A stretch of DNA of 64,000 nucleotides. It comes from Peiella sedimenti (GTDB lineage: Bacteria > Pseudomonadota > Alphaproteobacteria > Caulobacterales > Caulobacteraceae). Each line of letters begins with the position of its first letter. Within the stretch, counting starts at the first letter, position 1. Made by a program: the position numbers and the translations under genes. Shown here piece after piece: positions 36,493 to 45,107 of the stretch. Under the pieces are notes generated by a model. It worked only from the letters and a program-made list of their open reading frames with translations. It searched no databases and was not told the DNA's origin. The DNA lies in contig NZ_JAUKTR010000003.1 of NCBI RefSeq assembly GCF_030504955.1, positions 186,001-250,000 on the forward strand, read 5' to 3'.

Positions 36493-37389
36493 CTGGGCGG
36501 CCTTGGATAGCTCGTGCGCGCCCTGAACCTGGCCGCTGTCCGGGACCATCTCGCCGGCCCGGCCCCTGATCTCGTCGAGCCGGCGCACGACCTCATCGGG
36601 CGCGTCCGGTCCTTCGGCCACATGGACGCCCTGGGTCAGGGTGACATGAGCGGCCTCGAATCCGCCGGCCCCGGCGCACAGGATCATGCGGGTGGGCGCG
36701 TCATCACCCACCAGGGCGAGCAGGCCGTCCGACACCCGCTCGGGCTTCAGCTCGGCCAGCACCTCGGGCGGCATCAGGTCTTCGGTCATGCGGGTGGCGG
36801 CCGTCGGGGCCAGACAGTTGACCCGCACATTATGCTTCGACCCCTCCAGGGCCAGGGTCTGCATCAACCCCACCAGTCCCATCTTGGCCGCCCCGTAGTT
36901 CGACTGACCAAAGTTGCCGTACAGGCCCGAGGACGAGGTGGTGAAGACAATGCGGCCCCAGGCCTGCTCGCGCATAAGGTCCCAAACCGCCTTGGCGCAG
37001 ATCACCGATCCCATCAGGTGGACGTCCAGCACGAAGCGGAAGTCCTCCAGCGTCATCTTGGCGAAGGTCTTGTCACGCAGCACGCCGGCGTTGGCGACCA
37101 GGATATCGACCGAGCCCCACTCGCGCCGCGCCCGCTCGACCATGCCCGCGACGCCTTCGATGTCGGTGACCGAACTGGCGTCCCAAAGGGCCTCGCCGCC
37201 CCTCTCCCGAATCTCCCGCGCCACAGCCGCGGCTGGACCCTCCGCGCCGCCGGTCCCGTCGCGGGCGCCGCCGAAATCATTGACCATGACGCGCGCGCCG
37301 CGGCTCGCCAGCATCAGCGCGTGAGTGCGCCCCAGGCCCTGGCCCGCGCCGGTGACGATGGCCGTGCGGCCTCTCAGATCAATCGCCAT
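36478..37389 (-). CDS. SDR family 3-hydroxyacyl-CoA dehydrogenase-like oxidoreductase
   Basis: 303 aa from ATG at 37389; longer frames upstream are shadows. NAD site TGAGQGLGRTHALMLASRGARVMVNDFGG, then LVANAGVLRD, FTTSSSGLYGNFGQSNYGAAKMG with the catalytic Ser-Tyr-Lys. The VNDFGGA...GT insertion after strand two is typical of the dehydrogenase domain of multifunctional peroxisomal-type beta-oxidation enzymes and their stand-alone bacterial relatives. Likely acts on hydroxyacyl-CoA; substrate unproven. Shares a 187-base divergent promoter region with the OmpA-type gene. Confidence 0.87.
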   Translation of the reverse strand: MAIDLRGRTAIVTGAGQGLGRTHALMLASRGARVMVNDFGGARDGTGGAEGPAAAVAREIRERGGEALWDASSVTDIEGVAGMVERARREWGSVDILVANAGVLRDKTFAKMTLEDFRFVLDVHLMGSVICAKAVWDLMREQAWGRIVFTTSSSGLYGNFGQSNYGAAKMGLVGLMQTLALEGSKHNVRVNCLAPTAATRMTEDLMPPEVLAELKPERVSDGLLALVGDDAPTRMILCAGAGGFEAAHVTLTQGVHVAEGPDAPDEVVRRLDEIRGRAGEMVPDSGQVQGAHELSKAAQSGRG

Positions 37390-37478
37390 GCGCAGAGTCT
37401 CCCTTCGGAATCGCGAGGCCAGACTGCGGCGGGCGTAGCGTCCGTGCAACAGGGCCGGGGATTCCAGACAGCTTGGCG

Positions 37479-37505
37479 GGAACAAGGCGCGGGGTTCGCG
37501 GTTCC
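37479..37505. promoter_or_regulatory. Palindromic EcfG-type promoter candidate
   Basis: GGAAC (37479-37483), 17 bases, GTTCC (37501-37505). Read on either strand it gives GGAAC-N17-GTT, close to the EcfG general-stress promoter consensus. It lies 72 bases before the OmpA-type gene and about 90 bases before the divergent SDR gene. The symmetry could equally mark a repressor operator. Confidence 0.35.
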
Positions 37506-37576
37506 TTGCCCCAGAAGCGCCGGTCCTCCCCGTGTCCGGCGGCCTTCTCCTGAGAACGACAGAGGGACCTAGACAC

Positions 37577-38788
37577 ATGAAGACCAAGCTGCTGCTTGCC
37601 GGCGTGTCCGCCGCGGCGTTGTTCGCCGCCGGAAGCGCCGCCGCTGATCCGGACGGCTGGTATGTCGCCGGCGACATCGGCTACCACTGGATGGAGGATA
37701 TCGGCACCTATTCGGAGAACAACGCTCCGGATGGCGGCCCGTATAACTTCAACTGGGCCACCGAGGACACGTGGGCCGCCTTTGGCCGCCTCGGCTATCG
37801 ATTCAACGAGAACTGGCGCCTCGAGGCTGAGGGCGGCTGGCGGCCCGGCACGATTGACGCCGTCCGCGGCTATCCGCGCACCCTGCCCGCCAGCTCGTCC
37901 CTGTGCACCCCCGGCGTGACGCGTGGCCCCAGCGATCCCTGCGGCGCCCCGGACGGCGACATCACCCAGATGACGCTGATGGCCAACCTGATCCACGATT
38001 TCGGAGATCGGGACGCGCGGTTCCGGCCCTTCATCGGCATCGGCGCCGGCGTGAACCGCGTCAATGTCGACGCCTATGGGCAGTTCTCGACCAGCCCTCC
38101 CGGTGGGCCGATCGCCAACCTGGCCGTGGACGATTCCGACACCGCCTTCGCCTATCAGGCCATCGCGGGCTTCAGCTGGGCCCTCAGCGAGCGGCTCATG
38201 CTGGACGTGACCGGCCGCTGGCTGAAGACGAACGGCGTCGAGTTTGAGTCGGTCGGCTCGGCTTCGAATCCCGCCTGGCAGCCGGGCGCCTTCTCCAACG
38301 ACGGCTTCACCGACAGCTCGGTTTCGGTGGGCCTGCGCTGGTCCTTCGGCGCTGAGGCGGCCCCGCCGCCCCCGCCGCCGCCCCCGCCGCCGCCTCCGCC
38401 GCCTCCTCCGCCCCCGCCGCCGCCCCCGCCGCCGCCTCCTCCGGCGCAGCCGGTCGCGCGTGAGTTCATCGTGTACTTCCCCTTCGACCAGTACACCTTG
38501 ACGACGGAAGCCCAGCAGGTGGTCAGCCAGGCGGCCGCGTACGCTCGTTCGGGTCGTCCGACCCGCGTGGCGGTGACCGGCCACGCCGACACCTCCGGTT
38601 CGGCCGCCTACAACGTCCGTCTGTCCGAGCGCCGAGCCCGCACCGTGGCTGACGCTCTGGTCGGGGCCGGCGTCAACAGCTCCATCGTGTCGGTCGACTG
38701 GCGTGGCGAGACTCAGCCCGCTGTGGCCACCGGCGACGGCGTCAAGGAGCCGCTGAACCGCCGTGCGACGGTGAACATCGGCTTCTGA
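37577..38788 (+). CDS. OmpA family outer-membrane protein with poly-proline linker
   Basis: 403 aa. A signal peptide ends SAAADP near residue 23. Residues about 25-260 form an OmpA/OprF-like beta barrel (GWYVAGDIGYHWMED ... VSVGLRWSFGAE). Residues 263-289 are 27 consecutive prolines. The C-terminal OmpA domain, from VAREFIVYFPFDQ to the end, contains TGHADTSGSAAYNVRLSERRA, which binds peptidoglycan. It anchors the outer membrane to the wall. Polyproline of this length would usually need EF-P for smooth translation. Followed by a perfect terminator. Confidence 0.95.
   Translation: MKTKLLLAGVSAAALFAAGSAAADPDGWYVAGDIGYHWMEDIGTYSENNAPDGGPYNFNWATEDTWAAFGRLGYRFNENWRLEAEGGWRPGTIDAVRGYPRTLPASSSLCTPGVTRGPSDPCGAPDGDITQMTLMANLIHDFGDRDARFRPFIGIGAGVNRVNVDAYGQFSTSPPGGPIANLAVDDSDTAFAYQAIAGFSWALSERLMLDVTGRWLKTNGVEFESVGSASNPAWQPGAFSNDGFTDSSVSVGLRWSFGAEAAPPPPPPPPPPPPPPPPPPPPPPPPPPPAQPVAREFIVYFPFDQYTLTTEAQQVVSQAAAYARSGRPTRVAVTGHADTSGSAAYNVRLSERRARTVADALVGAGVNSSIVSVDWRGETQPAVATGDGVKEPLNRRATVNIGF
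38363..38443 (+). repeat. In-frame CCN triplet repeat encoding 27 prolines
   Basis: 81 bases of CCG/CCC/CCT triplets with no interruption, forming the linker of the OmpA-type protein. CCG dominates, with scattered CCC and CCT codons giving two similar sub-blocks, so length may vary between strains by slippage or unequal exchange. Confidence 0.9.
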
Positions 38789-38811
38789 TCGCAAGTCTGA
38801 TCAGAGCAACT

Positions 38812-38845
38812 GGGCCCGGCGTCGACGCCGGGCCCTTTCTTTTTT
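38812..38845. terminator. Strong intrinsic terminator after the OmpA-type gene
   Basis: A perfect 24-base palindrome (GGGCCCGGCGTC / GACGCCGGGCCC, 38812-38835) followed by TTTCTTTTTT (38836-38845). Lies between the OmpA-type gene and the converging glycosyltransferase gene; the T-run serves the plus strand. Confidence 0.9.
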
Positions 38846-38849
38846 GGGT

Positions 38850-40394
38850 TTAGGGGGCGGCCTGGGGGATGGGCTTGCCCTCGGCGTCGCGGGGGCCGGG
38901 CCGGAAACCTTGGGCGATCATCATCTCGACGCGCCGGACGCGCTTGCGGTCCAGACGAACACGGGCCGTCGACGGCGCGACGGTCGAGGCGAAGTCGCGC
39001 TGCATCTCAGGGGCGTACTTGCCTTCGAGGCTGGCCAGGAGAACCGGGCCTGGCGCTCCGGCGTCCAACGGCGCGGCGCGCTCGGCCTCGGTCGCGGCGC
39101 GGCCGGTCCGAACCCACATCCGCAGCACGGGCGCGCCTGGCAGAGCCAACCTCTCTCGCTCATAGAAGGCCAGGCTGTTGAACAGAAAACGGTCGTCGGT
39201 GGCGATGGTCGCCACGCCCTGGTCCCGCGCCTCATCCATGATCAGTCGCGAGGCGGCCTCCCAGCCCCTGGCGCGCTTGAAGCTGTTGGACAGTCCCAGG
39301 GCGTCGGCGGCGGCCGGGCTGATCGCGGCGACCAGGAACACTGCGGCCAGCGCCCCCTGGGGCAGGGCGACGCCGCCCTGCCACCAGCGCCGGGCCCGCG
39401 CGAGGCTCACCAGCATCAAGGCGGCGAGGACCGAGCCCGGGACATAGGCGGCGGCGGCCCAGTTGGCGTTGGCCCGCGACAGGAACGCCTCGACCGTGAC
39501 GATCAGCAGCGGCGGTATGGTCAGGGCCGCCAGCATGATCTCGGGCTCGCTTCGCCGACGGAATGCGCGAACCATGGCCCAGATCAGCAGCACGAAGGGA
39601 ACTGGTCCGAAAACCCCCAGCTGGCTGGCGACGAACTCGGCCGCCTGCGCCGGATGGAACAGATCGGCCCCTAGGTTGGCGTTGGCCGCGGTATGGCTGA
39701 CGGTGGCGAAGTCGTTGGCTGCATTCCAGAGCAGGTTCGGCGCGATGAAGACCGCCAGGGCCCCCGCCGCGACGCTGCCCCTCGCCCAACTCCAGCGCGC
39801 GCGGCCCCCATGCGACAGAACCGCGTGCAGGGCCGCGCCGATCAGGAAATAGATCGCAGCGTACTTGCTGAGGAAGGCGAGGCCCAGCGCGGCTCCGAGC
39901 CCCGCCGCGGCGACCAGCGCCTCGCGCCCTTGGCGGCGGTCGAGCTCGACGTAGGCAAGCAGCGCCAGGGACAGGAAGAACAGCAGCGCCGCGTCGGTCG
40001 AGGCCAGGCCGGCGGACAGCTGCACCCCCGGCATCAGGCTGTAGATCAGGGCCGCCCAGAAGGCGGTGATGCGGTCCGACAGCCTCAGCGCGACCGCCAT
40101 GAGGACGAAGGCCGTTCCGGCGTGCAGCAGCGGCGCGAACAGGCGCACGCCCGCCTCGCTGTCGCCCGCGATGGCGGTGGTCAGGGCGATGAGCCAGGCG
40201 ATCATGGGCGGCTTGGAGAAGTAGCCAAAAGCCAGATCCCGCGACCACAGCCAGTACTGCGCCTCGTCGGGATACAACTCGAGCGGCGACAGGAACAGGG
40301 CGACCAGCCGGACGGCGGTCAGGCCCAATATCAGCAGGGCGCCCCAGCGGAGCGGATCTGACATGGGGGCGGCGTCGGTGCGTTCGGGCGGCAT
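38850..40394 (-). CDS. Membrane glycosyltransferase, GT39/ArnT-like
   Basis: 514 aa with about ten membrane segments. The first periplasmic loop carries LELYPDEAQYWLWSRDLAFGYFSKPP, with the paired acidic residues characteristic of GT-C enzymes of the ArnT / PMT superfamily that use polyprenyl-phosphate sugars. ASTDAALLFFLSLALLAY and FLSKYAAIYFLIGA also fit. The acceptor (lipid A, protein or polysaccharide) is unknown. Start at 40394; an alternative ATG at 40364 gives MSDPLRW. Transcribed divergently from the PhoB-box-bearing receptor gene. Confidence 0.87.
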   Translation of the reverse strand: MPPERTDAAPMSDPLRWGALLILGLTAVRLVALFLSPLELYPDEAQYWLWSRDLAFGYFSKPPMIAWLIALTTAIAGDSEAGVRLFAPLLHAGTAFVLMAVALRLSDRITAFWAALIYSLMPGVQLSAGLASTDAALLFFLSLALLAYVELDRRQGREALVAAAGLGAALGLAFLSKYAAIYFLIGAALHAVLSHGGRARWSWARGSVAAGALAVFIAPNLLWNAANDFATVSHTAANANLGADLFHPAQAAEFVASQLGVFGPVPFVLLIWAMVRAFRRRSEPEIMLAALTIPPLLIVTVEAFLSRANANWAAAAYVPGSVLAALMLVSLARARRWWQGGVALPQGALAAVFLVAAISPAAADALGLSNSFKRARGWEAASRLIMDEARDQGVATIATDDRFLFNSLAFYERERLALPGAPVLRMWVRTGRAATEAERAAPLDAGAPGPVLLASLEGKYAPEMQRDFASTVAPSTARVRLDRKRVRRVEMMIAQGFRPGPRDAEGKPIPQAAP

Positions 40395-40500
40395 GGGCGG
40401 AGCCTGATTGCGCCGCCGCGGCTTGTAAAGCTTGCCCTTGCGTCAGCCTGTGCGGTCGATTCCATCCACAGAACCGTGACCCCCCGGCCACGGCCAGCCG

Positions 40501-40542
40501 GTGTCATCCAGCTGTCACATAACTGTCGCCTTCGATTACAAT
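40501..40542 (+). promoter_or_regulatory. PhoB-type promoter: three tandem half-sites plus -10 element
   Basis: Half-sites GTGTCAT (40501-40507), CTGTCAC (40512-40518) and CTGTCGC (40523-40529) recur at exactly 11 bases, the Pho-box period. The last two match the 18-base Pho box very closely. TACAAT at 40537-40542 is a good -10, seven bases beyond the last half-site, as expected when PhoB replaces the -35 element. Predicted transcript start is near 40549, with the receptor start at 40611. Confidence 0.75.
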
Positions 40543-40610
40543 CAGACGGATAGACGCCGCCCCATCGGGCGCGGTCGCAGGGTGCGGCGCTCAACGGGGA
40601 TGAATCCGAG

Positions 40611-43600
40611 ATGTTTATCAGAAAGCTCGCCTACGGGGCCTCAGCCGCCGTGCTCATGCTGGCGACCGCCTCCGCGGTCCACGCCCAGGAAACCACCGGC
40701 GCGATCCGCGGCCAGGTGACGGACGAGGGCGGCGCGCCCGTCGCCAACGCCACGGTGACGGTCACGCACGAGCCGACCGGTACGACCTCCACGACCATGA
40801 CGGACGCCAACGGCTTCTACTCGGCGCGCGGCCTGCGCGTCGGCGGCCCGTACGTCGTTTCGGCGGCCACCCAGACCGGCCAGGACAGCGCCCGCATCGG
40901 CGCCATCGGCGTCGGCGATGCTTCGAACGTCGACCTCATCCTCTTCTCCTCGTCGGCCACGGCCGTTGAAGAAGTGGTCGTGACCGCCAGCCGCGGCGCG
41001 CCCAACGCCTTCGGTGAAGGCCCCAGCTCGAACTTCGGCGCCCGCCAGATCCAGTCGCTGCCCTCGATCAGCCGCGACCTCAAGGACGTGGCCCGCCTCG
41101 ATCCGTTCGCGGTCGTCAACGACCCGGACAACCAGGACTCGCTGTCCTTCGGCGGCGTCAACACCCGCTTCAACCAGCTGACCGTCGACGGCATCCGCCA
41201 GTCGGACGACTTCGGCCTGAACAACAACGGCTATCCCACCCAGCGTTCGCCGATCTCGCTGGACGCGCTGCAGGCGATCAACGTCTCGGCCGCGCCCTTC
41301 AGCGTCATCAACAACGGCTTCATCGGCGGCGCCATCAACGCCGTGACCCGTTCGGGCACCAACGAGTTCCACGGCGCGGCCTTCTACGAGTACACCTCGG
41401 ACGACTGGCGCGGCGACCAGTACTACGGCTGGGACAACCGGTCGGGCAGCCCGACCCGCGGCCAGCGCGCCACCATCGCCGTGAACGCGCCCTTCGAAGA
41501 GACCACCTGGGGCGTGAGCCTGGGCGGCCCGATCATCCGCGACACCCTGTTCTTCTTCCTGAACTACGAGAAGTTCGAGAGCACCTTCGTGCTCGACGAC
41601 ACTCCGGCGGGTGGCGGCGGCTCCACCGAGATTCCCCGCATCACTGCCGGGGCCATCGACACCTTCCGCGCCACGACCCAGTCCGTCTACGGCTATGATC
41701 CGGGTTCGTGGGTGAACGGCGCCCCGCCTGTCGCCGACGAAAAGATGCTGGCGCGCGTCGACTGGAACATCACCGACGATCACCGTCTGGCCCTGACCTT
41801 CCAGGAGACGATCGGCAACTCGTTCAACGGCTCGGTTTCGTCCTCCTTCGCCTCCGGCAACAGCGTCACCCAGCCGCGCATCGGTCTGGAGTCGCTCCAG
41901 TACAACAAGGACGAGCGCCTGACCCAGTACTCGGCGCAGCTGAACTCGGACTGGACCTCGAATTTCTCGACCGAACTGCGCTTCGGCTACAAGGAGACCG
42001 AGACCACCCAGATCCCGCTGGGCGGCCTCGAAGTCGGCCAGACCCAGGTCACGGTCAACGACCTGCCCGGCGTTCTGGCGGGCCCGGGCTCGGCCCAGAT
42101 CCGCTTCGGCGCGGACTCGTTCCGCAATGACAACTACCTGTACGTCGAGACCACCAACGCCGAAGCCATCGGTCGCTGGGACCTGGGCGCGCACAGCCTG
42201 CTGTTCGGCGCCCGCACCGAGATGCTGGACATCCTGAACGTGTTCGTTTCGAACTCGTTCGGCGAGTACACCTTCTCGAGCTACGCCAACTTCCAGAACC
42301 GAATCGCCTCGGGCTACTTCCTGCGCGGCGCGGTGGACCCGAACGGCGGCACCGTGGCGGCGACGCCCGGCACCGCCCGCGACGGTGCGGCCCGCTTCGA
42401 CTACGTGGTCAACACCCTGTACGGCGAAGACAGCTGGCGCATCCAGGACGACCTGACCCTGCTGTTCGGCCTGCGCTACGACTGGTTCGTGATGGACGAC
42501 CAGCCGACGCTGAACAACAACTTCGTCTCGCGTCACGGCTTCGCCAACACCGCTAACCTGGACGGCCGCTCGATCCTGCTGCCGCGCCTGAGCCTGTCCT
42601 ACACGCCGGGCGACTGGAACTTCACCGCAGGCGTCGGCCGCTTCTCGACCCAGGGCCTGAACGTCTGGATCTCCAACCCGTTCGCCAACGACGGCGTGCG
42701 TCAGGTGACGGCGGTCTGCCCGGCCGGTCCGTACACCAACGTCGACCTGCGGGCGGCTCCGGCCGGCTGTACCTTCACCCCCGGCAACGGCGACGTGAAC
42801 CTGCTGGATCCCAACTTCAAGATCCCCAGCGCCTGGAAGTTCAACCTCAGCGTCGGCCGCGACTTCGACCTGTCCGATTGGGGTCTGGGTACGGACTGGC
42901 GCGTCCAGGGCGACATCCTGCTGACCCGCTTCGAGAACTCGCTGTACTGGACCGACCTGCGCGCTCAGCAGATCGGTACGGCGCCTGACGGCCGCCCGGT
43001 CTACGCCCGGTCGACCACCGGCGTCACCGGCGCAAACCAGGCCGACATGATGCTGACCAACGCTGAGGACGGAGGCTCTTCCAACGCCTACGCCCTGACG
43101 GTGGCCAAGGACTGGAACGAGGGTCTGTTCGACGGCCTGTCGGCCCGCGTCACCTACACCTACACCGACGCGACCGACCGCAATCCGATGACCAGTTCGA
43201 TCGCCACTTCGAGCTACACGCGCTTCGCCAGCTCGAACCACAACGATCCCGCCATCGCCACGTCGGACTACGAAATCCCGCACCGTCTGGCGGTGAACGT
43301 GAACTGGACGCGCGAGCTGTTCGGGGACAACGAAACCTCGATCAACCTGTTCGCCCAGCGCCGTTCGGGTCTGCCCTTCTCCTACACCTTCCACAGCAGC
43401 CGCAGCGGCAACTTCGACAACGACTTCGGCCAGTACGCCTCGAGCTACTCGGGCATCCAGGCCACGTCGAGCTCGCTGCTCTACGTCCCGGCGACCGACG
43501 CTTCCGGCAACGTCACGGCGGGCTCTGACGCCCGCGTGACCTACGCCGGCGGCTTCGATGTCTCGGCGTTCAACGACTTCCTGCACAACACGGGACTGAT

Positions 43601-43982
43601 CGACTACGCCGGCGGCATCGCCCCGCGGAACGCCTTCCGCACGGACGACGTGTTCACGGTGGACCTGCGCTTCAGCCAGGAGATCCCGGCCTTCTTCCCG
43701 ACCTACGCGAAGCTGCGCCTGTATCTGGACATCGAGAACTTCGGCAATCTGCTGAACGACGAGTGGGGCGTGCTGGAGCAGTACACCTTCTACCGCGGCG
43801 TCCCCGTGGTTCAGGTGCAGTGCGGCGCGGGCGGAGCCGGAGCCTGCGCGGCGCCGGGCGCCACCTACACCTACTCGAACCTGCAGACCGCGTTCGGCAC
43901 CCCGGACGAGGCCATCCGGCCCTTCGGCGTCAACAACGCCTCGCTGTGGCAGGTCAAGTTCGGCATCCGCTACTCCTTCTAA
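40611..43982 (+). CDS. Oar-like TonB-dependent receptor with carboxypeptidase-regulatory-like domain
   Basis: 1123 aa. Signal peptide to about residue 25 (AVHAQE). Residues 27-110 form a CarboxypepD-regulatory-like beta-sandwich (TTGAIRGQVTDEGGAPVANA, TDANGFYSARGLRVGGPYVV). A plug (EEVVVTASRGAP, FGGVNTRFNQLTVDGIRQSD, GGAINAVTRSGTNEFHGAAF) precedes a large barrel ending in Phe (FGIRYSF). This is the Oar/OmpA-related TonB receptor class. The PhoB-type promoter upstream argues that it takes up or releases phosphorus-containing matter, or protease-linked nutrients, during phosphate shortage; the ligand itself is unknown. Confidence 0.92.
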   Translation: MFIRKLAYGASAAVLMLATASAVHAQETTGAIRGQVTDEGGAPVANATVTVTHEPTGTTSTTMTDANGFYSARGLRVGGPYVVSAATQTGQDSARIGAIGVGDASNVDLILFSSSATAVEEVVVTASRGAPNAFGEGPSSNFGARQIQSLPSISRDLKDVARLDPFAVVNDPDNQDSLSFGGVNTRFNQLTVDGIRQSDDFGLNNNGYPTQRSPISLDALQAINVSAAPFSVINNGFIGGAINAVTRSGTNEFHGAAFYEYTSDDWRGDQYYGWDNRSGSPTRGQRATIAVNAPFEETTWGVSLGGPIIRDTLFFFLNYEKFESTFVLDDTPAGGGGSTEIPRITAGAIDTFRATTQSVYGYDPGSWVNGAPPVADEKMLARVDWNITDDHRLALTFQETIGNSFNGSVSSSFASGNSVTQPRIGLESLQYNKDERLTQYSAQLNSDWTSNFSTELRFGYKETETTQIPLGGLEVGQTQVTVNDLPGVLAGPGSAQIRFGADSFRNDNYLYVETTNAEAIGRWDLGAHSLLFGARTEMLDILNVFVSNSFGEYTFSSYANFQNRIASGYFLRGAVDPNGGTVAATPGTARDGAARFDYVVNTLYGEDSWRIQDDLTLLFGLRYDWFVMDDQPTLNNNFVSRHGFANTANLDGRSILLPRLSLSYTPGDWNFTAGVGRFSTQGLNVWISNPFANDGVRQVTAVCPAGPYTNVDLRAAPAGCTFTPGNGDVNLLDPNFKIPSAWKFNLSVGRDFDLSDWGLGTDWRVQGDILLTRFENSLYWTDLRAQQIGTAPDGRPVYARSTTGVTGANQADMMLTNAEDGGSSNAYALTVAKDWNEGLFDGLSARVTYTYTDATDRNPMTSSIATSSYTRFASSNHNDPAIATSDYEIPHRLAVNVNWTRELFGDNETSINLFAQRRSGLPFSYTFHSSRSGNFDNDFGQYASSYSGIQATSSSLLYVPATDASGNVTAGSDARVTYAGGFDVSAFNDFLHNTGLIDYAGGIAPRNAFRTDDVFTVDLRFSQEIPAFFPTYAKLRLYLDIENFGNLLNDEWGVLEQYTFYRGVPVVQVQCGAGGAGACAAPGATYTYSNLQTAFGTPDEAIRPFGVNNASLWQVKFGIRYSF

Positions 43983-44006
43983 GCGGCAGCCAAGTCCAAA
44001 CGACGA

Positions 44007-44036
44007 GGGGGCGGTCCGGCGACGGGCCGCCCCTTT
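44007..44036 (+). terminator. Probable terminator after the Oar-like receptor
   Basis: GGGGCGGTCC (44007-44016) pairs with GGGCCGCCCC (44023-44032; one T-G pair) around GGCGAC, followed by TTTCGC. A strong stem but a short T-run. Confidence 0.55.
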
Positions 44037-44108
44037 CGCATGCGCGGCCGCGCTTGTGAGGGGGCGGCCGCAACGCTATCTGCGCCTTCATCGAGACCGG
44101 AGCCTGAG

Positions 44109-45107
44109 TTGAACGCACCCGCAGCCCTGCGCACGCCCGCCGAGTGGGAGTCCCACGCCGCCATGTGGCTGGGCTTTCCCAGCGCGGCCGACCTCTGGCT
44201 GGAAGATCTGGGGCCGGCCCAGGAGGAGGTCGCCGCCCTGGCCCGCGTCCTGGCGGGACCTGGTCAGGAGCGCGTCCGGTTACTGGTCTGCGGCGAGGAC
44301 GCTCGCGCCCGGGCGGAAGCGCTGCTGGGCGGTGTTTCGGGGGTCGAGATTGTGCCCGGCCGCTTCGGCGACATCTGGCTGAGGGACACTGGACCGATCT
44401 TCGTGCATGGACCGGAAGGTCCGCGCGCTGCTGGGTTCCGTTTCAACGGCTGGGGCGGCAAGTACGAACTGCCAGGCGATGACGAGGTGGCCGAGCAGAT
44501 CGCAGACCATGCGGGCGCGCCTCTGGACCGCCACGGCTTTATCCTTGAGGGCGGGGCCGTGGATCACAACGGCCAGGGCGTGATCCTGACCACGCGCCAG
44601 TGCCTGCTCAACCGCAACCGCAATACAGGCTGGACGTCGGATGAGGCCGAGGCGGCCCTGGCGGCTGCGCTCGGCGCGCGGCGGGTGATCTGGCTGCAGG
44701 ACGGCTTGCTCAACGACCACACCGACGGGCACGTCGACAACCTGGCCCGCTTCGTCGGGCAGAACGCGGTGCTGGTCCCGCAGGGGACGGGCATGCAGGA
44801 TCCCAACTTCGCCATCTACGAGGCGGCCGCCGAAGCGCTGGAGGCCCAGGGCGTTCAGGTGCTGCGCTGCCCGTCGCCCGGGCGCGTGACCGACGAGGAC
44901 GACGTGATCGTCCCGGCCTCGTTCATGAACTTCATCATCGCCAACGGGGCGGTGATCGTGCCTGAATACGAGGGGGCGCCGGCTGACCACATGGCTGAGG
45001 CGCTGAAGCCGCTGTTCCCCGATCGCCGCATTGTCCGCCTGCCCAGCGATCACATCCTGACCGGCGGCGGCTCGTTTCACTGCATCACCCAGCAGGAGAT
45101 CGCCTGA
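44109..45107 (+). CDS. aguA: Agmatine deiminase
   Basis: 332 aa from TTG at 44109, chosen because GGAG at 44099-44102 is correctly placed and the protein then opens NAPAALRTPAEWESHAAMWLGFP as family members do. Core residues: DIWLRDTGPIF, GFRFNGWGGKY, LEGGAVDHNGQGV, NDHTDGHVDNLARF, and the catalytic cysteine C325 in GGGSFHCITQQ. Converts agmatine to N-carbamoylputrescine. Stop and aguB start overlap (TGATG), so the next step is co-translated. No arginine decarboxylase gene is seen in the window. Confidence 0.95.
   Translation: MNAPAALRTPAEWESHAAMWLGFPSAADLWLEDLGPAQEEVAALARVLAGPGQERVRLLVCGEDARARAEALLGGVSGVEIVPGRFGDIWLRDTGPIFVHGPEGPRAAGFRFNGWGGKYELPGDDEVAEQIADHAGAPLDRHGFILEGGAVDHNGQGVILTTRQCLLNRNRNTGWTSDEAEAALAAALGARRVIWLQDGLLNDHTDGHVDNLARFVGQNAVLVPQGTGMQDPNFAIYEAAAEALEAQGVQVLRCPSPGRVTDEDDVIVPASFMNFIIANGAVIVPEYEGAPADHMAEALKPLFPDRRIVRLPSDHILTGGGSFHCITQQEIA

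Noticed and set aside
37379..38794. 471-codon minus-strand frame over the OmpA-type gene
   Set aside because: Contains a long Arg/Gly run that is simply the complement of the proline codons; no ribosome site or family.
40641..43586. 981-codon open frame antisense to the Oar-like receptor
   Set aside because: Val/Arg/Gly/Ala-rich product with no motif; it arises from strong third-position GC bias in the real gene on the plus strand.
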